A stretch of 64,000 nucleotides of DNA from positions 2,992,501 through 3,056,500 of the forward strand of contig NZ_CP131039.1 of the NCBI RefSeq assembly GCF_030657335.1, given 5' to 3'. The DNA is from Croceibacterium aestuarii. Lineage in GTDB: Bacteria; Pseudomonadota; Alphaproteobacteria; Sphingomonadales; Sphingomonadaceae. The notes beneath the pieces are model-generated. The model searched no databases, was not told where the DNA came from, and was given only the letters and a program-made list of their open reading frames with translations. Below are positions 55,303 through 64,000 of this stretch, piece after piece. A program made the position numbers and the translations under genes. Each line of letters begins with the position of its first letter. The stretch's first letter is position 1.

Positions 55303-58032
55303 ATGCGCAAACAGTCTCGGCTGGTCCGATACACACGCCTCGCTGCGGCCTGCATGCTGCTCGCCGCGGGTGCGGGCGCCGCCGCGCAGGATCACGCCGA
55401 TCACGCCAAGATGGCGATGGACGCGCCCACCCCGGGTGCGATTGCGCGGACGGTCAAGTGGTCGGACCCCGCGGCATGGCCCTCGGGCAAGGTGCCCGCC
55501 GCCGGCGAGGCGGTGACCATCCCGCGCGGCACCGAGGTCGTCCTCGACGTCAGCCCCCCGGCGCTGCGCAGCGTGACCGTGCAGGGCAAGCTGACCTTCG
55601 CCGACACCCGCGACTTGTCGCTCGCCACCGACTGGATCTACCTGCCCGGCGGCGCGCTGCAGATCGGCACCGAGGCCAGGCCCTTCGCCCACAAGGCGAC
55701 GATCACCCTGACCGACACCGTGCCCGGCGAAGACATCAACACCATGGGCGACCGCGGCATCATGCTGATCAACGGTACGCTCGAGCTGCACGGCAATCGG
55801 AGCCATAGCTGGACCAAGCTCGCCGCCACCGCCGAGAAGGGCGCGCGGCAGATCGAGGTGCTCGACGCGAGCGAGTGGCAGGCCGGCGACGAGATCGTCC
55901 TCGCCTCGACCGACTTCAACCCGCGCCAGGCCGAGCGGCGGACCATCACCGCGGTCAACGGCAACACGCTCAGCTTCGCGCAGCCGCTCGACTACATGCA
56001 CTTCGGCGAGGTCACCTACGGCGTCGACGAGCGCGGCGAGGTCGGTCTGCTGACGCGCAACATCAAGGTCGAGGCGTCGGGCGATGCCGAGCAGAGCTAC
56101 TTCGGCGGCCACATCATGGCCATGCCCGGCTCGACCGTCCATGCCGAGGGCATCGAGCTGAACCGCATGGGCCAGCACCTGCACCTCGCCCGCTATCCGA
56201 TGCACTTCCACCTCGTCGGCGCAGGCGCCGGAATGTACATCAGGAACGCCGCGATCCACGACAGCTACAACCGCTGCGTGACCGTGCACGGCACCCACGA
56301 CGTCGAGGTCGAGAACAACGTCGCCTACAACACGGTGGGCCACTGCTTCTTCATGGAAGACGGCATCGAGCACGGCAACCGGTTCGTCCACAACCTGGCG
56401 ATCCAGACCAAGTGCCATCCGACGCTGGACTGCGTGCCCACCAACCTCGCCGCCAACGGCGAGAAGCCCGCGCTCGCCGCCGACCGCGCGGCCTACGCGA
56501 AGGCCAGCTTCCACGGCGGCAACACCCTGCTGCCGTCGGACAACACGGCGGCCTCGTTCTGGATCACCAACCCGGACAACACCTATATCGACAATGTCGC
56601 GGCCGGCTCCGACCAGGTCGGGTTCTGGCTGTCGATACCGCAGCACCCCAACGGCGCCTTCCTGGGTACGGAGGTTTCCGCCAGGACCTGGCCGCGCCGC
56701 ACGCCGCTGCGCGAGTTCAGGGGCAACACCGCGCATTCGAACTTCGACGGGTTCCTGATCGACCGGCACATCGACGAGGACAACACTTTCGGGCTGGCCT
56801 CGCTTCCGCTCATCCCGCTGAAGGATCCCACCGATCTGGAAAGCGAGGTGATGGAAACGCACTTCGTCGACCTGACCGCCTACAAGAACCGCAACGGCGG
56901 TCTCTGGGGCCGCGGCGACATGTACGTCTACAGCAACATGAAACTCGCCGACAACGCCATCGGCATGACCCAGGCCGCGGGCGATATCGGCAGCCTGCCG
57001 TTCAGCTCGCGCCTGGTGAACTCGCTGGTGGTGGGGGAGAGCGACAATATCGGCAACCCCACGACGCCCGAGGAAATCGCCATCGGCCGGAGCCTGCCCA
57101 AGACGAAGATCCCCGACTTCCCGATCCGCGGCTACGAATACTACGACTACCGCGACGATGTGGTGAACACCACGTTCGTGAACTTCCGGGACAACGATCT
57201 GCGCAAGACGGGCGCGCTGTCCTTCCTGCTCTACACCAGCGCCGGGCTGAGCACCGGAAGCACGATCAGCGGGGCGAAGTTCGTCAACGCCAAGCCGGTC
57301 TATTTCCCCAAATACGACAAGCGCTTCGACAACGACAACCGCGGCGGAGACGAATACCGGACGCTGTCGATCCACGACGTCGACGGGTCGGTGACCGGCA
57401 TTCCCGATTCCCAGATCGTGCTCGCCGACGGCGAGAACGACAGCGTCGTCATCGACGACACCTGCGAAATGCATCCGAGCTGGAACGCCGCCGTGTGCAC
57501 GGGCGACGTCGGCCGCCTCAACCTGTCCGACGCGAGGGGAGAATTTCCCGCCGCGGTCGATCTGGAATCCCGGACCGCCCGGTTCGCCCTCATCGCCTCG
57601 ATCGGCCCGAACGCGCCCGACACGCCGCTCGTCAAGGCCCAGCGGGCTGCGCTGTTCTCCCGCCGTCCTCCGCAGGCGCCCATCGCGCTCGTTCGCGGCG
57701 GCAGGGAATTCAAGGTCAACGGCGACCAGAGCACCGTGCGCGCCGGCAGCGAGATCGAGGTCAAGACCGAGAGACCCAAAGTCACGCTCAGCCTGGCCGA
57801 AATGGACGCCGGCTCGTGGGTCATGTTCCAGCTTCCGGGCTTTACCGAGGCGGCCTCCGGCAAGGAACAGGCGAGCATGGAGGCCCTGCGCAAGGCGAAC
57901 GAGACGTCCTATTACCGCGACGGCGACGATCTCTGGGTCAAACTGGTCGCCGCGCCGCCGGTCAGGCCCGTTATCCGTCCAACCGATCTGCAGGCCAGCA
58001 TCACGGTCAGCCGGGAGGGCCTCGGCGGCTGA
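55303..58032 (+). CDS. Secreted G8-domain / right-handed beta-helix protein (CEMIP/TMEM2-like)
   Basis: 909 residues with a signal peptide (about 1-28). A G8 domain (about 45-170: VKWSDPAAWPSGKVPAAGEAV, VVLDVSPPALRSVTVQGKLTF) is followed by a right-handed beta-helix with ARYPMHFHLVGAG, VTVHGTHDVEVENNVAYN and HCFFMEDG, the same order and motifs as animal CEMIP and TMEM2, where they bind or cleave hyaluronan. A C-terminal strand domain follows. GGAGAGGG precedes the start. The gap upstream (55121-55302) is extremely GC-rich, then has TTGACC at 55234. Confidence 0.85.
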   Translation: MRKQSRLVRYTRLAAACMLLAAGAGAAAQDHADHAKMAMDAPTPGAIARTVKWSDPAAWPSGKVPAAGEAVTIPRGTEVVLDVSPPALRSVTVQGKLTFADTRDLSLATDWIYLPGGALQIGTEARPFAHKATITLTDTVPGEDINTMGDRGIMLINGTLELHGNRSHSWTKLAATAEKGARQIEVLDASEWQAGDEIVLASTDFNPRQAERRTITAVNGNTLSFAQPLDYMHFGEVTYGVDERGEVGLLTRNIKVEASGDAEQSYFGGHIMAMPGSTVHAEGIELNRMGQHLHLARYPMHFHLVGAGAGMYIRNAAIHDSYNRCVTVHGTHDVEVENNVAYNTVGHCFFMEDGIEHGNRFVHNLAIQTKCHPTLDCVPTNLAANGEKPALAADRAAYAKASFHGGNTLLPSDNTAASFWITNPDNTYIDNVAAGSDQVGFWLSIPQHPNGAFLGTEVSARTWPRRTPLREFRGNTAHSNFDGFLIDRHIDEDNTFGLASLPLIPLKDPTDLESEVMETHFVDLTAYKNRNGGLWGRGDMYVYSNMKLADNAIGMTQAAGDIGSLPFSSRLVNSLVVGESDNIGNPTTPEEIAIGRSLPKTKIPDFPIRGYEYYDYRDDVVNTTFVNFRDNDLRKTGALSFLLYTSAGLSTGSTISGAKFVNAKPVYFPKYDKRFDNDNRGGDEYRTLSIHDVDGSVTGIPDSQIVLADGENDSVVIDDTCEMHPSWNAAVCTGDVGRLNLSDARGEFPAAVDLESRTARFALIASIGPNAPDTPLVKAQRAALFSRRPPQAPIALVRGGREFKVNGDQSTVRAGSEIEVKTERPKVTLSLAEMDAGSWVMFQLPGFTEAASGKEQASMEALRKANETSYYRDGDDLWVKLVAAPPVRPVIRPTDLQASITVSREGLGG

Positions 58033-58086
58033 CGGTTCCCGCAAGGCGGCGGCGGCTCTCTGCACAGGCTCGAAGGACCCGCATCG

Positions 58087-58704
58087 ATGATCACCATCTA
58101 CCACGCGCCGAACTCGCGATCCCTGCGGGTCCTCTGGCTGATGGAGGAGCTGGGCGAGGATTACCGCCTCGAGACGGTGACCTTCCCCGTCCCGCCCGAA
58201 TACCTCGCGGTCAACCCGGCCGGGTGCGTCCCGGCGATCTCCGACGATGGCATCGCGATGTTCGAATCCATCGCCATCCTGCAATACCTGACAGGGCGGC
58301 TGCTGGTGGCGGGCGATGCGCAGGCGGCGGCGCTGACGGTCGGCCCGCGGCCCGATCCGGCGGCCTATGCCGAGCACCTGCAGTTCCTCCACTTCGGCGA
58401 ATCCGACCTGACTGTGCCGGTCGGCGTGCTCTACAACGCCCGCCGGCGGGGCGCGCCCGACCACCCCGTCCTGCAGTTTGTCCGGGAGCGGCTGGCGAAG
58501 CGGCTGGCATTCCTCGACGATCACCTCGCCGACGAGCGCGAGTGGGTGACCGGAGAACACTTCACGATCGCCGACATCTCGCTCGGCTATGCCCTGTTCC
58601 TCGTCGGCCACTCCGGCATCGACGTTGAGCTGCCCGGAAAGGTCGCGGCCTATTGGCGGCGGCTGCAGGAGCGCCCGGCCTGGCAGCGGGCCAAGGCGCG
58701 CTAG
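58087..58704 (+). CDS. Glutathione S-transferase family protein
   Basis: 205 residues. N-terminal thioredoxin-fold domain (YHAPNSRSLRVLWLMEELG, LAVNPAGCVPAISDDGIAMFESIAILQYL) with the glutathione-binding E-S pair, and a helical C-terminal domain with the N-capping box FTIADISLGYAL. It is 54 bases after the G8 gene. The substrate is unknown. Confidence 0.92.
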   Translation: MITIYHAPNSRSLRVLWLMEELGEDYRLETVTFPVPPEYLAVNPAGCVPAISDDGIAMFESIAILQYLTGRLLVAGDAQAAALTVGPRPDPAAYAEHLQFLHFGESDLTVPVGVLYNARRRGAPDHPVLQFVRERLAKRLAFLDDHLADEREWVTGEHFTIADISLGYALFLVGHSGIDVELPGKVAAYWRRLQERPAWQRAKAR

Positions 58705-58816
58705 GCACGATACCAATTGCCACAATTGCCCGGGTAGCGGCGCGCGCCGAATTGGCTATGGTCGTCTTCCGAGGGGATTCTCCGTGGGGACGGGGAACAG
58801 ATGGGGAGAGACACCG

Positions 58817-59848
58817 ATGAAGCTTCCGATCCACGCCGCGCTGGCCTGCCTGGCGCTCGGCCTGGCCGCGCCCGCCGCCGCCGACGAACCGCCGGGCGGC
58901 GTGCCGCTGGCGAAGCACGAATGCCAGCGGGCCTGCCTCGAAGGCTACATGAACAAGTACCTGCAGGCGATGGTCGACCAGAAGGTCGGCGACGACCTCT
59001 TCGCCCGCTCGGTCCGCTTCACCGAGAACGGGGTCGAGCTGCCGCTCGGCAACGAAGGGCTGTGGGCGACCGCCAGCGGGCTCGGCACTTACAAGTTCTA
59101 CGTGCCCGATCCCGAGACGCAGATGATCACCTTCATGGGCACGATGATGGAGCAGGCCTCGTCGAGCGCCGCCGGGGCCGCGCGCGCTCCCGAGCCGGTC
59201 GGCATCGACGTCCGGCTGCGGATTGACGATGCCGGCAAGATCAGCGAGGTCGAGCAGATCGTCGCCCGGCCCGACCGTCCGCTGGGCGGCGCCGCGGCGG
59301 GCGGCGACGGAACTCCCTTCGGCGCCACGGGCGCAGCGGTCGAGAAGATGGGTAGCCCCAGTCCGATCTTCCTCGAGACCGTTCCCGAAAGCGAGCGGAT
59401 GAGCCGCGCCGACCTGATCGCGGTCGCCAACCAGTATTTCGAAGGCATGCAGCGCAACGACGGCAAGGGGTATTATCCCTTCACCGACGACTGCCTACGG
59501 CGCGAGAACGGCATGCTCGCCGCCGCGCCCGGCGGGCAGCCCGGCATGCGCGGCAACCCGGTGATGACCTGCAAGGGCCAGTTCGAAACCGCGCTCAAGG
59601 GCGTGGTCACCGGCATCCGCGACCGCCGCTTCGTCGCGGTCGATCGCGAGCGCGGGCTAGTCTATTCGTTCGCCTTCTTCGACCACCGCCCGATCAACTG
59701 GACCTGGCAATTGGGCGAGCTGTTCAAGATCGAGAACAACAAGATCCGCCGGATCGAGGCGATCTTCATCCGCGGCCCTTACGGCATGTGCTCGGGCTGG
59801 AGCACTTACCAGCAGTGCCGCAGCGAAGAGATCCAGGACGTGAGGTAA
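58817..59848 (+). CDS. Secreted NTF2-like (SnoaL-type) repeat protein, copy 1
   Basis: 343 residues from MKLPIHAAL with GGGGAGAG upstream; signal peptide ends near AAADE. The first half has HECQRACLEGYMNKYLQAMV and VRFTENGVELPLGNEGLWAT, and the second half repeats the theme (ADLIAVANQYFEGMQRNDGKGYYPFTDDCLRREN). This suggests two NTF2-like cone folds in tandem. No catalytic residues recognised. It shares its plan with the next gene. Confidence 0.75.
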   Translation: MKLPIHAALACLALGLAAPAAADEPPGGVPLAKHECQRACLEGYMNKYLQAMVDQKVGDDLFARSVRFTENGVELPLGNEGLWATASGLGTYKFYVPDPETQMITFMGTMMEQASSSAAGAARAPEPVGIDVRLRIDDAGKISEVEQIVARPDRPLGGAAAGGDGTPFGATGAAVEKMGSPSPIFLETVPESERMSRADLIAVANQYFEGMQRNDGKGYYPFTDDCLRRENGMLAAAPGGQPGMRGNPVMTCKGQFETALKGVVTGIRDRRFVAVDRERGLVYSFAFFDHRPINWTWQLGELFKIENNKIRRIEAIFIRGPYGMCSGWSTYQQCRSEEIQDVR

Positions 59849-59863
59849 GTCATTGTTTTCATC

Positions 59864-59954
59864 GTCATGCTGAACCCGTTTCAGCATCCATCGTGCCCCA
59901 CCGGCAGACCTTTGCAAGTGGAGAGATGGACCCTGAACCGAGTTCAGGGTGACG
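59864..59954. repeat. REP-like stem-loop pair, family A, copy 2
   Basis: ATGCTGAA (59867-59874) pairs with TTCAGCAT (59880-59887) around CCCGT, and ACCCTGAA (59930-59937) with TTCAGGGT (59943-59950) around CCGAG. All four stem arms are identical to those of the copy at 29905-29983; loops and middle differ. It lies between the two secreted NTF2-like genes. Confidence 0.88.
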
Positions 59955-59970
59955 GATAGGGAGAAGAACC

Positions 59971-60861
59971 ATGAGAATTGCCACCACCATCGCCGCCGCA
60001 CTGGTCGCCGCCGCCATAGCCAGCCCTGCCCTGGCCCAGAACGGTCCGCCGCCGAGCCCCTACACCCCGCGGGTCGACAAGCCGACCTGCACGATGGACG
60101 AGCTCAAGGCCGCGACCACCGCCTATGTCGAGGGCCAGAAGAAGGGCACGCTCGCCGCGCTGCCGCTGCACGACAAGGCCGAGTACCTGCAGAACATGAA
60201 GACCGTTCCGGCGGCCGACGGGCTGTGGAACACCGCCTTGCCCGTAGCTCACGCTATGAGCTTCCATGACCCGCTGCGCTGCAAGACCTTTTCCGAGGTC
60301 ATCGTCACCGAGGGCACACCCTACGTGATCGGCACGCGGCTCTATCTCGACAAGGGCAAAGTCATCCGCGTCGATTCGATCGTCACCAAGAAGGGTGACT
60401 GGCTGTTCAATGCCAACGCCTATGCGAAGTACTCGAAGGCCGAGGATTGGGGGCCGCTGATGAAATACCAGCACACCCCGCCCGCCGAGATGATCCGCGG
60501 CGCGAACGCCTATCTCGACGCGTTCGCCGACAAGTTCACCGATATCCCGTGGGGCCAGCCCTGTGCACGGCTCGAAGGCGGCGCCTATACCAATCGCGAG
60601 GGCAAGCCCGACGCGAGCTGCGAGGTCGGCATTCCCAAGGGCGTGCTCTACATCGTCAACCGCGATTACCTGATCGATCCCGAGAAGGGCGTGATCAACG
60701 TGTTCTGCCGCTTCGGCAGCTCCGAAGGCGGCGCCGATGTGCACACCTTCCGCTACATCGACGGCAAGATTCGCGCTGTGCACACGCTGACCGCGATCCC
60801 CGGCCCGCAGGCCAACGACGAAGGCGGATTCGATCGAGCCGGAGTGAATCCCAACGCCTGA
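59971..60861 (+). CDS. Secreted NTF2-like repeat protein, copy 2
   Basis: 296 residues; signal peptide 1-22 (ending SPALAQ). CTMDELKAATTAYVEGQKKG, LQNMKTVPAADGLWNTAL and MIRGANAYLDAFADKFTDIPWG correspond to the halves of copy 1. Cysteines in LRCKTF, QPCARLEGG and ASCEVG could form disulfides. GGGAGAAG before the ATG at 59971. Function unknown. Confidence 0.75.
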   Translation: MRIATTIAAALVAAAIASPALAQNGPPPSPYTPRVDKPTCTMDELKAATTAYVEGQKKGTLAALPLHDKAEYLQNMKTVPAADGLWNTALPVAHAMSFHDPLRCKTFSEVIVTEGTPYVIGTRLYLDKGKVIRVDSIVTKKGDWLFNANAYAKYSKAEDWGPLMKYQHTPPAEMIRGANAYLDAFADKFTDIPWGQPCARLEGGAYTNREGKPDASCEVGIPKGVLYIVNRDYLIDPEKGVINVFCRFGSSEGGADVHTFRYIDGKIRAVHTLTAIPGPQANDEGGFDRAGVNPNA

Positions 60862-60958
60862 CGGCATACCCTGCCCGCCGCGGCGTCGTATATTTCCTAA
60901 TGCCGCCGCTCCCAGGCGGTGACATATTGCGAAGCGGTCAGGTTCTGGGAGTGGGAAG

Positions 60959-62224
60959 ATGATTCGCCGTAAGATTGTGTTGGTTTCGGTTGGGACTGTC
61001 GCACTCGCCGCCGGGGGCGCGGCGCTGTCGCAGCAGCAGGTCAGTCCGCCGATCGCGCGCTACACCGTCGATGCCGGGACCACATCGGGGATGGCCGCGA
61101 TGGCCGCCGGCGCCGGTGCTGGCGGAGTGCTCTCCGCGCTGCGCGGAGGCGGCGCCCAGGCCATCCACGAGCTGCAGCTCAGGCTCGGCTCGAGCCGAGC
61201 CCCGACCGGAAAGCCCGAGGGCGATCATTTCATGCCGCCGGCTGCCGGGCTCGGCGCGTCGGTCCCGCTGGTCACACCCGTCGATAGCCCCTCCCCGCGC
61301 GAAACCGGTGTGCCGGGCATGCCGCAAGGCCAGATGCCCAAGGGCCGCCTGCTGCTGTTCTGGGGCTGCGGCGAGCACGCCCCCAAAGGCCAGCCGGTGG
61401 TCATCGACTTCTCCAAGCTGGCGCGGGGTCAGGTCCCCCCCGGTCTTTTCTCGCAAGGCGTCAACCTGCCCGACGAGTGGAGCGTGACCCGACAGAACAG
61501 CAAGACCTACGGCGAGTGGCCCAATGCGAAAGACAGCAAGTCGGTGCCCGCCAATGCCTCGCTGCTCGGGGCGCACAGCGTCAAGAGCACTTATGCGCCC
61601 GACATCGCCTTTACCCTGTCCGACGACTTCATGGCGCCGCTCAATGCCGCCTCGCGCGACACGCCGAGCGGCGCGTTCGACTTGTCGTGGAACGCGCTTC
61701 CCACGGCGACCGGCTACTATGCCTGGGCGATGGGCGCCAACACCGACGCGCGCGGGGAAGCGAGCGACATGGTCTGGTGGACCTCTGCCTCGACCCAGCA
61801 GTTCGGCGGCAGTCTCGCCGAATGGCTCTCGCCCGCCGCGGTCAGGCGGCTGGTGGATGCCGGTACGGTGATGCCGTCCAGCCGGACCTCGTGCGCGATC
61901 CCGGCCGAGGTCCGCCAGGCCGGCGCACAGATGCCGATGATCAATCTTTACGCCTACGGCCCGCAAGCCGACTTCGCTTACCCACCGCGGCCCGCCGACG
62001 CCAAGGCCGCATGGAAGCCGGAATGGATAGCCCGCGTACGCTTCCGCGCAAACACCATGATCATGCATGGCATGCCGGGCATGGGTGGCTTCTCGTCCGG
62101 CGAAAACGGTAGCGGCAACGACGGCGCAAGCAGTAGTCCTCAAGCGCCGTCCGCTCCGGTCAAACCGCCCTGCCCCAAAGGCTTGAAGGGCATCGCCGCG
62201 CGCGCCGCCGGGCTCTGCGGCTAG
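60959..62224 (+). CDS. Large secreted protein of unknown function
   Basis: 421 residues. The signal peptide ends near AALSQQQ. Met/Gly-rich stretches (GVPGMPQGQMPKGRLLLFWGCGEHA, MIMHGMPGMGGFSSGENGSG) and a strand-rich middle (AFDLSWNALPTATGYYAWAMGA, SDMVWWTSASTQQFGG). The C-terminus ends CPKGLKGIAARAAGLCG. I recognise no family. Possibly Sphingomonad-specific. No near neighbours clarify its job. Confidence 0.72.
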   Translation: MIRRKIVLVSVGTVALAAGGAALSQQQVSPPIARYTVDAGTTSGMAAMAAGAGAGGVLSALRGGGAQAIHELQLRLGSSRAPTGKPEGDHFMPPAAGLGASVPLVTPVDSPSPRETGVPGMPQGQMPKGRLLLFWGCGEHAPKGQPVVIDFSKLARGQVPPGLFSQGVNLPDEWSVTRQNSKTYGEWPNAKDSKSVPANASLLGAHSVKSTYAPDIAFTLSDDFMAPLNAASRDTPSGAFDLSWNALPTATGYYAWAMGANTDARGEASDMVWWTSASTQQFGGSLAEWLSPAAVRRLVDAGTVMPSSRTSCAIPAEVRQAGAQMPMINLYAYGPQADFAYPPRPADAKAAWKPEWIARVRFRANTMIMHGMPGMGGFSSGENGSGNDGASSSPQAPSAPVKPPCPKGLKGIAARAAGLCG

Positions 62225-62293
62225 GGCCTGGTTAGCACAGGGGTAACCACGGCCCTACCGCCCGGATTAACCGCCGCCTGCCAGGGTGCCGGC

Positions 62294-62647
62294 ATGGCAA
62301 AAGGCAAGAGCGCAAAACTGGTCCAGTCCGGACCGAGGGATCGCACGGCCGGGCGCGAGCAGGTCGCCATCCCAGGCCGGTGTTCGATCGGCGGTCGCGA
62401 GGAGGAAGAGGTGCTGGTCACGGACTTGGGTCGCCACGGCTGCCGCATGCACACCGGCGCGGTCGGCGTGACAAGGTCCGAGCGCCTCGTCCTCATCCTC
62501 GCCGGCTGCGCGCCGATCCAAGGCTCGCTCAAATGGAGCAAGGGCGGCGCTCTCGGCGTGCGCTTCTCCGAACCGCTCGGCCAGGAGCAGCTCGAAACCT
62601 TGTGCGCCGAGCAATCGGCACCGAACGTCGTGCCCATCCGCAGCTAG
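62294..62647 (+). CDS. PilZ-domain protein
   Basis: 117 residues. RDRTAGREQVAIPGRCSIGG, VLVTDLGRHGCRMHTGA and GSLKWSKGGALGVRFSEPL fit the short PilZ form; the arginine region and D-L-G-x-x-G correspond to the cyclic-di-GMP RxxxR and D/N-x-S-x-x-G motifs, with Ser replaced by Gly. Binding is therefore uncertain. Confidence 0.75.
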   Translation: MAKGKSAKLVQSGPRDRTAGREQVAIPGRCSIGGREEEEVLVTDLGRHGCRMHTGAVGVTRSERLVLILAGCAPIQGSLKWSKGGALGVRFSEPLGQEQLETLCAEQSAPNVVPIRS

Positions 62648-62714
62648 GCAGCCGCACTCCACCCGCGAGGGGGAAGAAGCCTAGGCGCGCATCCCGAGAT
62701 GTTGCCGCTACCGC

Positions 62715-63656
62715 TCATCCCAGCAACCGCCGCAGCCCACGCTCCAGGTCCGCGGCGGCCTGCGCCGCCAGCGTGGTCTCGGGCACCATCTCGAAGGCAT
62801 GGATCGCGCCGGGATAGACGTGGAGTTCGCACGGCACCCCTGCGTCGATCAAGCGGCGGGCGTAGTCGAGGTCCTCGTCGAGAAACAGGTCGAGCGCGCC
62901 GGTGGCGATATAGGCAGGCGGCAGGCCTGCAAGATCGTCGGCCAGCGCAGGCGAAAACCAGCCTTTGCACTCGCCCGTCGGATCGTAATTGCCGCGTAGC
63001 GCTTCCCAGCCGAACCGGTTCTTCTCGTGGGTCCAGATCCATTCGCCGGTATGAGCGTTCTTCCACTGGCAGTCGGGCCCGCCGGTGCGCCAGTCGAGCA
63101 TCGGGTAGACCAGCACTTGCCCGGCGATTTTCGGACCGGCTCGGTCGCGCGCCATCTGTGCCAGGCTGGCGGCGAGCCCGCCGCCGGCGCTCTCGCCCAT
63201 CACCACGATGCGACTGGGATCGACACCGAGTTCGGTAGCATGGCCGGCAAGCCAGAGCAGCGCGGCGTAATTGTCCTCCTGCGGGGCGGGGAACGGGTTT
63301 TCCGGGGCGAGGCGGTAGTCGACCGAAGCGATCACCACGTCGTGTGCCTGCGCCAGAGGAAACTTGGAGATCGAAGTGTCGGCGGTGCCGACGACCATGC
63401 CGCCGCCGTGGATGTGGAGAATAGCGCCGCGGCCTGTCTCCTCGCTCGGCGGGTTCTGGATCACCAGCCGGACGTCGGGACCGTGCTCGCTCGGGGCGTA
63501 GACCTCGGTCACTGGAAACGGGGGCTTTGGCAGCTCGTCGGCGGAAAACAGGGGGTTGGCGCGGACATCGGCCAACGTCTCGGCGTTGAGCTCGACCGGC
63601 GGCATGTCGAGCATCGCGGCAATCTGCGGGTCGACGAGGTGGCGCGAGCGGCTCAT
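62715..63656 (-). CDS. HSL-family alpha/beta-hydrolase (esterase)
   Basis: 313 residues, no signal peptide. The HSL motif HGGG is at 83-86 (ILHIHGGGMVVG), the nucleophile is S156 in GESAGGG, and TGALDLFLDEDLDYARRL and HVYPGAIHAFEMV supply the acid and the histidine. Probably acts on short acyl esters. The start overlaps the upstream membrane-protein gene by four bases. Confidence 0.92.
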   Translation of the reverse strand: MSRSRHLVDPQIAAMLDMPPVELNAETLADVRANPLFSADELPKPPFPVTEVYAPSEHGPDVRLVIQNPPSEETGRGAILHIHGGGMVVGTADTSISKFPLAQAHDVVIASVDYRLAPENPFPAPQEDNYAALLWLAGHATELGVDPSRIVVMGESAGGGLAASLAQMARDRAGPKIAGQVLVYPMLDWRTGGPDCQWKNAHTGEWIWTHEKNRFGWEALRGNYDPTGECKGWFSPALADDLAGLPPAYIATGALDLFLDEDLDYARRLIDAGVPCELHVYPGAIHAFEMVPETTLAAQAAADLERGLRRLLG

Positions 63657-63997
63657 GCGGCAATTTTCCAGACCGGCGTAGTGGCCGGGTGCTCGTCGTC
63701 GTTGGTCGGTTCGCCGCGTCTCGGTCGTTCGATCCGGCGGCGCTTGCGGCGCTGTCCGAAGACCCTCCGCAGCCGCGCCGCCATCTGGCTCGTTTGCGCT
63801 CGCAGCAGCGTGAAGCCCGTGCGGGAACGCGCCACGCTCGCCGCCGCCATGACCGCGAGCATTCCGTCGATATAAAGCGAGAGATCGAGAGCGTAGAGCA
63901 CGAACAGGTCGGCGCTGCCGAGCGCGACGATCATTTCGCCCCCTATCGCGAGCAGGGCGAGGAACAGCACGGCGAAGATCAGGTGGTGACGTCGCAT
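63653..63997 (-). CDS. Small membrane protein of unknown function
   Basis: 114 residues. Two N-terminal hydrophobic segments (about 7-29 and 31-56), then a strongly basic cytoplasmic stretch (RVFGQRRKRRRIERPRR) and a short tail. No family recognised. The start is the last ATG in the window (complement of 63995-63997), so an upstream start outside the window cannot be excluded. It overlaps the esterase gene by four bases. Confidence 0.7.
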   Translation of the reverse strand: MRRHHLIFAVLFLALLAIGGEMIVALGSADLFVLYALDLSLYIDGMLAVMAAASVARSRTGFTLLRAQTSQMAARLRRVFGQRRKRRRIERPRRGEPTNDDEHPATTPVWKIAA

Positions 63998-64000
63998 GCT

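Noticed and set aside
55012-58725. 1237-codon open frame on the minus strand opposite the G8 gene
   Set aside because: Arg/His/Val/Gly-rich composition with no domain, typical of a GC-rich antisense shadow. The plus-strand frame has a signal peptide and a recognised domain.

Overview
The window is a dense, GC-rich (clearly above 60 % by eye) bacterial chromosome segment with about 64 protein genes, one tRNA and no rRNA, CRISPR array or recognisable insertion sequence. The gene families point to Alphaproteobacteria, order Sphingomonadales (Sphingomonadaceae or Erythrobacteraceae). The evidence is a ferC/ferB/ferA hydroxycinnamate cluster of the Sphingobium type, alphaproteobacterial mitofilin next to hemC-hemD, HisZ next to serA-serC, an ADP-forming acyl-CoA ligase, and a Sphingomonad-type helix-turn-helix protein (54674-55120).

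Layout. 1-7.8 kb: an AI-2E-type permease (5' end outside the window), a DUF3089 hydrolase, ruvX, a siroheme-synthase N-domain protein, lysA, an LptM-like lipoprotein, argH, then a divergent TlpA-like lipoprotein and an exported intradiol dioxygenase, followed by tRNA-Val(TAC). 8-15 kb: a Tat-exported amidohydrolase, asparaginase, a MarR-like regulator, purA, an aldo/keto reductase, an esterase and a small PilZ protein. 15-19 kb: hisZ, serA, serC. 19.4-27.6 kb: an extensin-like lipoprotein, an atypical LuxR regulator, the Anbu/transglutaminase/alpha-E/ATP-grasp set, an alpha/beta hydrolase and three tandem DUF3617 genes. 27.6-34 kb: uvrB, a lipoprotein, dsbD, a UbiH-type hydroxylase. 34-41.6 kb: mitofilin, hemD, hemC, divergent tsaD-gpsA-flippase, an OmpA-like protein, a 39-residue membrane peptide and a helix-hairpin-helix protein. 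41.7-46.4 kb: a receiver protein, glutaryl-CoA dehydrogenase, a serine hydrolase, a TonB-like protein, an aldo/keto reductase. 46.4-52 kb: ferA, ferB, divergent ferC with a 13-bp inverted-repeat operator, then acs. 52.05-54.6 kb: a lower-GC two-gene pocket encoding an unrecognised 215-residue protein and a caspase-like protease. 54.7-64 kb: an HTH protein, a G8-domain/beta-helix secreted protein resembling animal CEMIP/TMEM2, a GST, two related secreted NTF2-like proteins, a large secreted protein of unknown function, a PilZ protein, an HSL-type esterase and a small membrane protein.

How genes work together. hemC-hemD supply uroporphyrinogen III, and the CysG N-domain protein would divert precorrin-2 to siroheme. 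serA and serC are two steps of serine synthesis. FerA and FerB convert ferulate-type acids through the CoA thioester to aromatic aldehyde plus acetyl-CoA under FerC control; the aldo/keto reductase that follows ferA by 11 bases probably shares the transcript. The Anbu set is a conserved but poorly understood peptide-handling system. The strongest candidate for something undescribed is the caspase pair at 52053-54601: atypical composition, GTGA overlap, housekeeping genes on the left, and no mobility genes. Several intergenic gaps hold REP-like stem-loop pairs of at least three families. No intergenic gap exceeds about 300 bases.
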